Source: Bacillota bacterium (lineage in GTDB: Bacteria; Bacillota; Bacilli; Bacillales; Cytobacillaceae). Taken from it: a stretch of 11,148 nucleotides of DNA. The notes under the pieces were generated by a model that was given only the letters and a program-made list of their open reading frames with translations, made no database searches and was not told the DNA's origin. The translations under genes were made by a program, and so were the position numbers. Below are positions 1-5,683 of this stretch, piece by piece (the first letter of the stretch is position 1; the number at the start of each line of letters is the position of its first letter). The DNA lies in the NCBI GenBank assembly GCA_023387295.1, contig JAEWIG010000296.1, positions 1 to 11,148 on the forward strand, in the 5' to 3' direction.

Positions 1-45
1 CAATTAAAGGTCGATTGGGCGGCAATTTATAAGGGAATCAATTAA
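1..45 (+). CDS. 3' end of an unidentified plus-strand gene (partial)
   Basis: Frame 1 reads QLKVDWAAIYKGIN and then a TAA stop at 43-45. The stretch is too short to assign a family. It is called coding because it is open from the window edge and a strong plus-strand terminator follows 30 bases after the stop, as expected for the end of a transcription unit. The gene converges on arsB. A chance open frame of this length is possible, so confidence is moderate. Confidence 0.45.
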   Translation, partial: QLKVDWAAIYKGIN

Positions 46-75
46 AATAAACTATATCTTTATTAACATGTAAAC

Positions 76-110
76 AAAGAATGAGGTTCGGTCGAACCTC
101 ATTCTTTTCC
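76..110 (+). terminator. Intrinsic terminator after the left-edge gene
   Basis: A perfect 15-base inverted repeat (76-90 with 93-107; core GAATGAGGTTCG / CGAACCTCATTC) has only GT between the arms, so a realistic loop is about six bases. It is followed by TTTT. The A-run before the stem makes it usable in both directions, but its place 30 bases after a plus-strand stop points to the left-edge gene. Confidence 0.85.
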
Positions 111-142
111 AAAATACTATATATAAGCGCCCGATTGTAGAA

Positions 143-174
143 TAAAAAAAATCCTGTATATCAACACAGGATTT
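143..174 (-). terminator. Intrinsic terminator of arsB
   Basis: On the minus strand a 9-bp stem (AAATCCTGT / ACAGGATTT, at 166-174 and 149-157) with an 8-base loop is followed directly by a long T-run (complement of A144-150). It begins about 15 bases after the arsB stop codon. Confidence 0.88.
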
Positions 175-189
175 ATAGTCAAACTATAC

Positions 190-1485
190 TCATATAAATA
201 ATAACCATAAATACAAACCAACTAATGTAATGAACAATGTGGGAATCGTTAAGACAATGCCTGTTTTAAAATAAGTTCCCCATGAAATTTTCACACCTTT
301 TTGCGATAAAACATGCAGCCATAATAAGGTAGCGAGTGAACCAATTGGGGTGATTTTCGGACCTAAGTCGGACCCGATGACATTTGCATAAATGAGTGCC
401 TCTCGAATGATTCCGCTCGTATTCGTGTCGGCAATCGCTAGTGCATCAATCATCACAGTTGGTAAATTGTTCATAACGGAAGAGAGAATTGCTGCAATAA
501 AGCCCATTCCTACTGTTGCAACAAACAATCCTTGGTCTGCAGCCATCTGAATTAATTCAGCTAATACACCCGTTAAACCTTCGTTTCTTAAGCCATATAC
601 AACAACATACATTCCAATTGAGAAAAAGACAATCGCCCAAGGCGCGCCCTTCAAAACCGTACGTGTATTTACTGCGTGACTTCTTCTAGCCATGAAAAGG
701 AAGAAAACCGCAACAATACTGGCAATAAACGATACAGGAATCCCTAGAAACTCACTCGTAAAATAGCCAATTAATAATATTCCTAATACAAACCATGATA
801 AGCGGAACATTTTATCATCTCGAATCGCTTCAACTGGTTTCTTTAACTCTGAAAAATCATATTGTTTCGGAATACTTTTTCGGAAATAAAGATATAAGAC
901 TACTATACTTGCAATGATTGAAAAGAAATTAGGAATAATCATTCTTGATGCATATTCAGCAAACCCTATTCCAAAGAAATCAGCTGAAACAATGTTCACT
1001 AAATTACTGACTACTAGAGGAAGCGAGGTCGTATCTGCGATAAATCCACTAGCAATAATAAATGGAAACACCATTTTTTCATTAAATTTGAGATTACGAA
1101 CCATTGCCAACACGATCGGAGTCAATATAAGGGCTGCGCCATCATTTGCAAAAAATGCGGAAACTAAAGCTCCTAGTACAGATATGTAGACAAACATCCG
1201 TATCCCGTTACCTTTTGCCGCTTTTGCCATATGAAGGGCTGCCCACTCGAAAAATCCTGTTTCATCTAAGATTAATGAAATAATGATAATAGCAATAAAT
1301 GTTAATGTTGCATTCCAGACGATGGAGGTCACATCGATGACGTCTTGAAAATCAACGACACCTACAAGTAGTGCTAAAACTGCCCCTCCACAGGCAGACC
1401 AGCCTATCGATAATCCTCTTGGCTGCCAAATGACGAAAATAATGGTGAGTATAAAAATCATTGTTGCTAAAATGACTGATGACAA
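190..1485 (-). CDS. arsB: Arsenite/antimonite efflux permease, ArsB family
   Basis: This is an inner-membrane carrier of the ArsB branch of the ion transporter superfamily; family members export As(III) and Sb(III) using the proton gradient. The 431 residues match the usual length (about 430) and are almost entirely hydrophobic, with 11-12 likely helices. Family landmarks are NDGAALILTP near residue 113, MNNLPTVMIDA near 340 and GSDLGPKITPIGSLATLLWL near 372-391, which is the ArsB signature. The start is TTG: AGGGGG stands 8 bases upstream and there is no better ATG. No arsR, arsC, arsA or arsD lies beside it in the window, so it is either a stand-alone permease (B. subtilis YdfA is a comparable solitary protein) or is regulated from elsewhere. 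A close relative transporting another oxyanion cannot be excluded. Confidence 0.9.
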   Translation of the reverse strand: MSSVILATMIFILTIIFVIWQPRGLSIGWSACGGAVLALLVGVVDFQDVIDVTSIVWNATLTFIAIIIISLILDETGFFEWAALHMAKAAKGNGIRMFVYISVLGALVSAFFANDGAALILTPIVLAMVRNLKFNEKMVFPFIIASGFIADTTSLPLVVSNLVNIVSADFFGIGFAEYASRMIIPNFFSIIASIVVLYLYFRKSIPKQYDFSELKKPVEAIRDDKMFRLSWFVLGILLIGYFTSEFLGIPVSFIASIVAVFFLFMARRSHAVNTRTVLKGAPWAIVFFSIGMYVVVYGLRNEGLTGVLAELIQMAADQGLFVATVGMGFIAAILSSVMNNLPTVMIDALAIADTNTSGIIREALIYANVIGSDLGPKITPIGSLATLLWLHVLSQKGVKISWGTYFKTGIVLTIPTLFITLVGLYLWLLFI

Positions 1486-1565
1486 TGGAAATGCCCCCTG
1501 ATTCTATATGTATCGTTCTTATTGTCTATTATTCTAGTAAATTCCATCCAAAAGAACATCTCCTC

Positions 1566-1594
1566 ATTATACTAAATTAGTAAATAATTATTAA
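1566..1594 (-). promoter_or_regulatory. Candidate arsB promoter
   Basis: On the minus strand a perfect -10 TATAAT (1566-1571) lies 17 bases from a weak -35 TTAATA (1589-1594, 4 of 6). The start site would fall near 1559, giving a leader of about 75 bases. The -35 match is poor, so an activator, or the palindrome overlapping it, may matter. Confidence 0.5.
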
Positions 1595-1599
1595 CTAAT
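1576..1599. promoter_or_regulatory. 24-bp near-perfect palindrome, candidate operator of arsB
   Basis: Arms ATTAGT and ACTAAT flank AAATAATTATTA; the 24 bases are self-complementary except for one position pair. The element covers part of the spacer and the -35 of the candidate arsB promoter, where a repressor would act. A further small palindrome (ACTAAATTAGT, 1571-1581) overlaps its left end. The binding protein is unknown; an ArsR-type regulator encoded elsewhere is the natural guess. Confidence 0.45.
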
Positions 1600-1683
1600 A
1601 TTATGTCACTAATTCAGATTCTCAAATGTTTCAGTTAAACCAACAGGGATTTTCCCAATGAATCCGACGACGATTTTTTTCAT

Positions 1684-1716
1684 AAAAAAAGAAGGAATAT
1701 TTCTATCCCTTCTTTT
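1684..1716 (-). terminator. Intrinsic terminator of the catE-reductase operon
   Basis: On the minus strand AAAAGAAGGGATA (1716-1704) pairs with TATTCCTTCTTTT (1699-1687), 13 bp with one G-U pair and a 4-base loop, and runs into a T-tract (complement of A1684-1690). It starts 15 bases after the reductase stop. Confidence 0.85.
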
Positions 1717-1731
1717 CATTCAATACATATA

Positions 1732-2274
1732 TTATCTGATTGTTTTTAATGCACGGCTCCAAATGTTAACTTGGTCAAGCATTAAGTTTACATTATCAAG
1801 GTGTAACGCTTGAGGTTTAAATTCAGTACCGTTTTCGAAATCTGTAAATAAAGATAATGTTGGATGCGTACGAACATCGGCAATCATTAATTCTCCCATG
1901 ATTCCACGTAAGTGTTCTGCTGCACGAGCGCCACCTGTTGAACCATAGCTTACGATACCAGCTGCCTTATTGTTCCATGCTTCACGAGCTAAATCAAGTG
2001 CATTCTTTAACGCTCCAGTAATGCTGTGATTGTATTCTTGAACGATGAATACGAATCCATCTAAGTTAGCAAGCTTTTCATTCCAAGTAGCAATCCCTGG
2101 TGCATCAGCTTCTCCTAAAAACGGTAATTTAAAGTCTGCAATATCAACGATTTCATAATTTGCATCTCCGCGTTTGTCAGCAATTTCTTTTACCCATTCC
2201 CCAACTTGTGGACTTACTCGGCCTTGACGTGTACTTCCTAAAATAATCCCGATGTTTAATTTTTCATTTGTCAT
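1732..2274 (-). CDS. NAD(P)H-dependent FMN reductase (azoreductase/quinone reductase-like)
   Basis: A single-domain flavodoxin-fold reductase of 180 residues, the usual size for the NADPH-dependent FMN reductase family. Motifs: the FMN phosphate loop GSTRQGR at 13-19, the flavin-contacting QEYNHSITGALKNALD at 79-94, and GSTGGARAAEHLR at 111-123. Such enzymes pass two electrons from NAD(P)H through FMN to quinones, azo dyes or chromate, avoiding semiquinone radicals. It lies 72 bases after catE on the same strand with no terminator between, so it probably shares the quinone-responsive promoter. The start at 2274 follows AAGGAGG by a good distance. An in-frame upstream ATG at 2325, also preceded by a purine-rich site (AGGTGGGG), would add 17 residues (MGFLDKIFNRAIKEEVT). 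It is not ArsH, which is longer and has a different flavin loop. Confidence 0.88.
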   Translation of the reverse strand: MTNEKLNIGIILGSTRQGRVSPQVGEWVKEIADKRGDANYEIVDIADFKLPFLGEADAPGIATWNEKLANLDGFVFIVQEYNHSITGALKNALDLAREAWNNKAAGIVSYGSTGGARAAEHLRGIMGELMIADVRTHPTLSLFTDFENGTEFKPQALHLDNVNLMLDQVNIWSRALKTIR

Positions 2275-2346
2275 TGTTACTTCCTCCTTGATTGCTCTGT
2301 TAAATATTTTGTCTAAAAAACCCATTCTTACCCCACCTATATTTTT

Positions 2347-3195
2347 TCAATAAACTTGTAGTTGAATTCGATTCCCAGAAGGATCTGTAGTAATGAAAGA
2401 ATCATTCTCCCCTGAAACTTCGGCACCAATATTCTTCAAGTTGGCAAGCACATTTTGTCTTTCTTCTTCATTCGGTAAAACTAAGGTATATGATTCTAAT
2501 CCAACACTATTGGCAGGAGGTATTGGCGCCCCTACACCATTCCATGTATTTAAACCAATATGGTGATGATACTTTCCAGTAGAGATGAATAGTGCCTGTG
2601 ATCCATAGCGATTCACAACCTCAAACCCAAGCCCCTTCGTGTAAAATTCTTCGGTTTTCGCCAACTCAGATACATGTAAATGAATATGACCCATGACGGT
2701 TCCAACTGGTAGACCATTCCAACCTTCTTTTAATTCAGTTAGCAGATTTCTAAAGTCTAGTGGGTCAACAGCCATATCCACTTCTTCCCTATTCCAGATC
2801 CACTCAGAAGAAGGACGATCAACATAAATTTCTATCCCATTTCCATCTGGATCTGATAGATAAAGCGCTTCGCTAACAAGATGGTCTGATGAGCCAATTT
2901 GGATACCTTTATCAACAAAGTGCTTAACAACACTTGCTAAATCAGAGCGCTCGGGTAGAAGAAGAGCAAAATGATATAAGCCTGTTGTCCTACCTTGTTT
3001 AGGCATCACATTCTTCGGTTGTTCAATTGTTAGTAGGACAGTTTGCCCATCAGCTGTGAGATTTGCTGAGTACTCTGTTTGCTCCAAAACTTTAAAACCA
3101 ATTATTTCTTTGTAAAAGGTTAAGGAACGCTCAAAATTTTGGACCTTGATGTTCACTTGCCCTACAAATGTATTTGGTTCACGATGATAGTTCAT
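2347..3195 (-). CDS. catE: Catechol 2,3-dioxygenase-like extradiol dioxygenase (CatE-type, VOC fold)
   Basis: 282 residues forming two tandem VOC (glyoxalase/dioxygenase) modules, about 10-125 and 165-282; the length and order match B. subtilis CatE. Family members open the catechol ring with O2 using Fe(II) or Mn(II). Each half has the usual strand positions for metal ligands: Q13, H75 and E122 in the first; H170, H212 and Q278 in the second. Signature stretches are LYHFALLLPER (73-83), SEALYLSDPDGNGIEIYVD (108-126), GHIHLHVSEL (169-178) and YHHHIGLN (209-216). The ATG follows GGGGG by 9 bases; a false ATG closer to the ribosome site stops after three codons. It is the first gene of an operon with the flavin reductase and is divergent from a CatR/YodB-type repressor gene, which fits detoxification of catechols and quinones. 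Alternative: another VOC dioxygenase acting on a related diol. Confidence 0.88.
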   Translation of the reverse strand: MNYHREPNTFVGQVNIKVQNFERSLTFYKEIIGFKVLEQTEYSANLTADGQTVLLTIEQPKNVMPKQGRTTGLYHFALLLPERSDLASVVKHFVDKGIQIGSSDHLVSEALYLSDPDGNGIEIYVDRPSSEWIWNREEVDMAVDPLDFRNLLTELKEGWNGLPVGTVMGHIHLHVSELAKTEEFYTKGLGFEVVNRYGSQALFISTGKYHHHIGLNTWNGVGAPIPPANSVGLESYTLVLPNEEERQNVLANLKNIGAEVSGENDSFITTDPSGNRIQLQVY

Positions 3196-3281
3196 TTTTT
3201 CATACCCCCTTTATTGTTAAATGAAACAATACTTTGTTTATCAATATTTATCCCCTAGTAAAATAAACTTTGATTAGTTAG

Positions 3282-3298
3282 TTACTTTATGTAAGTAA
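3282..3298. promoter_or_regulatory. CatR-type operator box 2 (at the catE start site)
   Basis: The plus strand reads TTACTTTATGTAAGTAA, a palindrome with 6-bp arms TTACTT/AAGTAA. It contains a perfect TTAC-N5-GTAA (3282-3294). It lies just downstream of the catE -10 and covers the expected start site near 3291. TTAC-N5-GTAA is the box I know for CatR at the B. subtilis catDE promoter, where boxes likewise overlap the -35 and the start site. Confidence 0.75.
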
Positions 3299-3326
3299 TT
3301 ATATTTCTATAAGTATATTATGTCAA
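3298..3326 (-). promoter_or_regulatory. catE promoter, perfect sigma-A consensus
   Basis: On the minus strand -35 TTGACA (3326-3321), a 17-base spacer and -10 TATAAT (3303-3298) match consensus at all twelve positions. The predicted start is near 3291 with a leader of about 95 bases. A promoter this strong implies tight repression, supplied by the two operator boxes that overlap it. Confidence 0.88.
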
Positions 3327-3330
3327 GTAA
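3318..3330. promoter_or_regulatory. CatR-type operator box 1 (over the catE -35)
   Basis: The plus strand reads TTATGTCAAGTAA, that is TTAC-TTGAC-ATAA on the minus strand: a TTAC-N5-GTAA box with one changed base in one arm. It contains the -35 hexamer of catE. Its centre is 36 bases from that of the core of box 2, about three and a half helical turns. Confidence 0.65.
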
Positions 3331-3370
3331 GTATTTTTCAAAAAATAATTTAATTATTATTAATTATGGT

Positions 3371-3376
3371 TATAAT
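3371..3376 (+). promoter_or_regulatory. Possible -10 of the catR-like gene
   Basis: TATAAT is perfect, but no convincing -35 stands 16-18 bases upstream and the start site would fall at about 3383, inside the ribosome binding site (GGAAGGAG, 3381-3388). It may be a chance match in AT-rich sequence. If used, the leader is almost absent. Confidence 0.25.
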
Positions 3377-3396
3377 AGAAGGAAGGAGTGATTACA

Positions 3397-3708
3397 TTGG
3401 ATAAGTCGCTTATTTGTCCCAAATTCGAAAAAGCTATGAGCATTTTGAGTCAGAGATGGACAGGATTGGTCATTTTCCAGTTGCTGAACGGACCACAGCG
3501 CTTCTGCAATATTGAAGCTTCGATAGGTGTTAGCGGAAGGGTACTTTCGGAACGGTTAAAGGACCTAGAGAAAGAAGGAATCGTTAAACGTGAGGTGTTT
3601 CCGGAAACTCCGGTTCGTATTGAATATTCTTTGACTGAAAAAGGAGTAGCTCTAGAGCCTCTTATGAAAGAGTTGGAAAAATGGTCGCGTGATTGGGTAG
3701 AATCTTAA
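3397..3708 (+). CDS. catR: HxlR/DUF24-family redox-sensing repressor, CatR/YodB-like
   Basis: 103 residues with the winged helix-turn-helix of the HxlR (DUF24) branch of MarR-like regulators. Visible family features: N-terminal CPKFEKAMSILSQRW (7-21), GPQRFCNIEASIGVSGRVLSERLKDLE (32-58, recognition helix region), wing EVFPETPVRIEYSLTEKG (66-83). The TTG at 3397 is chosen because GGAAGGAG ends 8 bases before it; the GTG at 3388 overlaps that site. This start puts the conserved cysteine at position 7, as in B. subtilis CatR (Cys7; Cys6 in YodB), where the thiol reacts with quinones or diamide and DNA is released. A second cysteine is at 37. It is divergent from catE with two matching operator boxes between, so it most likely represses the catE-reductase operon. 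Confidence 0.85.
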   Translation: MDKSLICPKFEKAMSILSQRWTGLVIFQLLNGPQRFCNIEASIGVSGRVLSERLKDLEKEGIVKREVFPETPVRIEYSLTEKGVALEPLMKELEKWSRDWVES

Positions 3709-3727
3709 TCAATATTTTCGGAATTTT

Positions 3728-3755
3728 AAGAGGCTGTCCTAAAGGACAGCCTCTT
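3728..3755. terminator. Shared hairpin terminator between convergent genes
   Basis: A perfect 12-bp stem (AAGAGGCTGTCC / GGACAGCCTCTT) with loop TAAA lies between the catR-like stop and the convergent ankyrin gene stop. The plus-strand tail (CTTCATTTT) is moderately U-rich; the minus-strand tail is poorer, so it is best read as the terminator of the catR-like gene that also limits read-through from the other side. Confidence 0.85.
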
Positions 3756-3757
3756 CT

Positions 3758-4468
3758 TCATTTTCCACCAGCTTTAATCAATATTTCCTCAACTTCTGTA
3801 AAGTCTCTTTCTTGAGCATGCTGCAATGGTGTCACCTGATCATGATCCGGAATATTTACATCCGCCCCATGATCAATAAGATGCTGTATTACTTGCTGCT
3901 GTGTTTTGTTTCCATTGTTTAAGATGATCGCCTCCATTAAAGCTGTCCATCCTAGATTATTGACATGGTTAACATTAATATTTGTATTTTCAAGCAGTTC
4001 TTTGATGACCTCGATATAGCCATGCTCAGACGCTGGGATTAAAGCTGTACCTCCAAAGCGATTCGTAATGCTTGGATCAGCACCAGCCCCGATTGTAAGC
4101 CTCAGAATTTCAAGGTAGCCTTCTGCACCAGCATATAAGAAGGGATTATTTTTCATGTTATCTTGGATATTTACATCCGCTCCCGCCTCTAATAAAGTCT
4201 CTACTGTTGCTGGGTCATTTTTATAAGTAGCTATCATGACAGAAGTTCGACCTTGAGAGTCCTGTGCATTCATATTGGCACCTTGCTTAACCAGTTCTTT
4301 AACCGTAGCCACTTCTCCGTCTTCTGCTGCTTGAAGTAGCAATTCATTTAATTCATTATTCATCTTTACCCTCTCCTCCTCTTGTTTTACTGTCTCTCTA
4401 CCCTCATTTGTAGTACAGCCTGAAAGAAGGAGAAGTATCCCAATCATTATTCCTAGCCATTTTCTCAT
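3758..4468 (-). CDS. Ankyrin-repeat lipoprotein
   Basis: 236 residues. The N-terminus MRKW plus a leucine-rich core ending LLLLSGC (lipobox 15-18, lipidated Cys18) marks a secreted lipoprotein anchored to the outer face of the membrane. A short charged linker (19-36) leads into about six ankyrin repeats from roughly residue 38 to the end, recognisable by repeated GADVNI(Q/P)D, G.TALM.A and (V/L)..LL..GA turns. Ankyrin stacks bind proteins; no catalytic domain is present, so the partner and role are unknown. AAAAGGAG stands 10 bases before the ATG. It is separated from DUF2935 upstream by a terminator and ends at a hairpin shared with the catR-like gene, so it is probably a single-gene unit. 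Confidence 0.85.
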   Translation of the reverse strand: MRKWLGIMIGILLLLSGCTTNEGRETVKQEEERVKMNNELNELLLQAAEDGEVATVKELVKQGANMNAQDSQGRTSVMIATYKNDPATVETLLEAGADVNIQDNMKNNPFLYAGAEGYLEILRLTIGAGADPSITNRFGGTALIPASEHGYIEVIKELLENTNINVNHVNNLGWTALMEAIILNNGNKTQQQVIQHLIDHGADVNIPDHDQVTPLQHAQERDFTEVEEILIKAGGK

Positions 4469-4556
4469 GAAAAACTATCTCCTTTTTAGTAGTAATTATG
4501 TCACAGGTTTTTTACTATTACTAGTTTTCTAATAGTTAATAAAAAATCTTCCTAAC

Positions 4557-4610
4557 AAAAATACTGCACCTCCATTGCTAGATTTTTATGTCTAACAATG
4601 AAGATGCAGT
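4557..4610 (-). terminator. Terminator of the DUF2935 gene
   Basis: On the minus strand 20 bases (4610-4591) pair fully with 4582-4563; three of the pairs are G-U and would be A-C mismatches on the plus strand, so the hairpin belongs to the minus transcript. Loop of 8 bases, then ATTTTTGTT. It starts 15 bases after the DUF2935 stop. Confidence 0.88.
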
Positions 4611-4625
4611 TCACTCTACAGTTAT

Positions 4626-5528
4626 TTATCTTTGCTCTGACATTTGTTTTTCATGTAATCTTTCTTCTAACACATGAACCATGTATAAGAAATGATCAGC
4701 TTCCCTAACAACATGATCAGCTAATAATGGATTTATTACACTACGAATTTGACAAGATTTGATGAGATCTAGGCCAGCTTTTTTAAAGGCTCTCAGTTCC
4801 GTTGTCGCATTTTCACTATCTTTATTCAGTTTCCCGATAATTGGATAAGTAGGCTGTTTCCGATATAACATCGATTCTACATCTCTCGCCTGATTTAATA
4901 ATACTTCGAAATCATCGCCAAATTTCAAAGCTGATTTGACCAAATTTCTTTCAGACTGATCAAGCAAGGAGGCGATGAAACGAGAATGCTCCATCATGAT
5001 TTTGAGCCAGAATACATTTTCATTTATAATGGCATCCTGTATCGGTTCTAAAACTCCTTGATTAAATTTCTTTAACGTTCTCATGAAATATTCTGCTTCC
5101 CGTGCAATGTGGTCAACGAGTAAGGGAAAATTAAAACCGCTCACTTTACAATTTATAATCAAGATAAGGAGGTTCCGTTTGAAATTCCGAAAGCCATGCA
5201 CTAATTCTATACTCTCCTCGTTTAATTTTCTCACTAAGCTCACATTATTCGGTACTTGATAAGCCTTTTTTTCTTGCTGTTCAAAATAAGCATAAAACCT
5301 TTCTGTTTGTTGGATCAACTGAGTATCTTTGTGATTAAATCCTTCACTTAAGAATAAAGCATGCTCCTTCATGATTCTAAGCCAAAACCTATTCTCAGTT
5401 AAAGAACGTTCAACAAATAATTGTTCTGTTAGGGACTCAGGCTTTGCCGCAAATGACTCTGGTGCTACTAACATCTGGTTAAACTGCTCCGTGCTCACAT
5501 GGCCAGGCAGCTGCGGTTGTTTATACAT
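4626..5528 (-). CDS. DUF2935 protein, tandem-duplicated helical bundle
   Basis: 300 residues, nearly all helical, made of two repeats of one unit. Unit 1 has FWLRIMKEHALFL (48-60) and PLLVDHIAREAEYF (135-148); unit 2 has FWLKIMMEHSRF (173-184) and PLLADHVVREADHF (267-280). The repeated E-H and D-H...E-A residues (E55/H56, D139/H140/E144; E180/H181, D271/H272/E276) are conserved in DUF2935 and look like metal ligands in a ferritin-like bundle, but no biochemical function is known to me. The ATG at 5528 is chosen because GGAGGG lies just upstream; a TTG five codons earlier is part of that site. No signal peptide, so cytosolic. A terminator follows and no co-directional partner is closer than 100 bases. 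Confidence 0.85.
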   Translation of the reverse strand: MYKQPQLPGHVSTEQFNQMLVAPESFAAKPESLTEQLFVERSLTENRFWLRIMKEHALFLSEGFNHKDTQLIQQTERFYAYFEQQEKKAYQVPNNVSLVRKLNEESIELVHGFRNFKRNLLILIINCKVSGFNFPLLVDHIAREAEYFMRTLKKFNQGVLEPIQDAIINENVFWLKIMMEHSRFIASLLDQSERNLVKSALKFGDDFEVLLNQARDVESMLYRKQPTYPIIGKLNKDSENATTELRAFKKAGLDLIKSCQIRSVINPLLADHVVREADHFLYMVHVLEERLHEKQMSEQR

Positions 5529-5640
5529 ACACTCCCTCCTCAACTATGACACTAATATTAATCATATTTATGAGAAGATGAGATTATGTTTTTAGCAAAA
5601 ATTTCTTTCTTGACTTGAACTCAGAGTCACAACTGTGTTA

Positions 5641-5666
5641 AAAAGAAAAGCTGCCAAAAAGGCAGC
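5641..5666 (-). terminator. Terminator of the nucleotidyltransferase gene
   Basis: On the minus strand GGCTGCC-TTTTT-GGCAGC (6-bp GC-rich core at 5650-5655 and 5661-5666) is followed by TTTTCTTTT. It begins 17 bases after the stop at 5684. Confidence 0.88.
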
Positions 5667-5683
5667 CTGATCTTAAATACATA

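Noticed and set aside
914..1189. Plus-strand open frame of 91 codons opposite arsB
   Set aside because: It lies wholly inside arsB on the other strand, has no ribosome site and its translation has no recognisable family; arsB carries clear family motifs.
1609..1683. Minus-strand 24-codon ORF (MKKIVVGFIGKIPVGLTETF...) after the reductase terminator
   Set aside because: The translation looks protein-like, but its ATG comes straight out of the terminator T-run with no ribosome site, so a chance frame or an old remnant is likelier than a gene.
190..2274. An arsenic island with the FMN reductase as ArsH beside arsB
   Set aside because: The reductase is about 50 residues shorter than ArsH, lacks its flavin loop sequence, and is separated from arsB by a strong terminator while joined to catE.
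5371..5595. Plus-strand open frame of 74 codons
   Set aside because: Mostly antisense to the DUF2935 gene, with no ribosome site and cysteine/serine-rich low-quality translation.
5610..5641. TTGACT followed by a partial dyad and TGTTAA, resembling a MerR-type long-spacer promoter on the plus strand
   Set aside because: The arms match poorly, the -10 is weak at a 20-base spacing, and no plus-strand gene follows; only the minus-strand terminator does.
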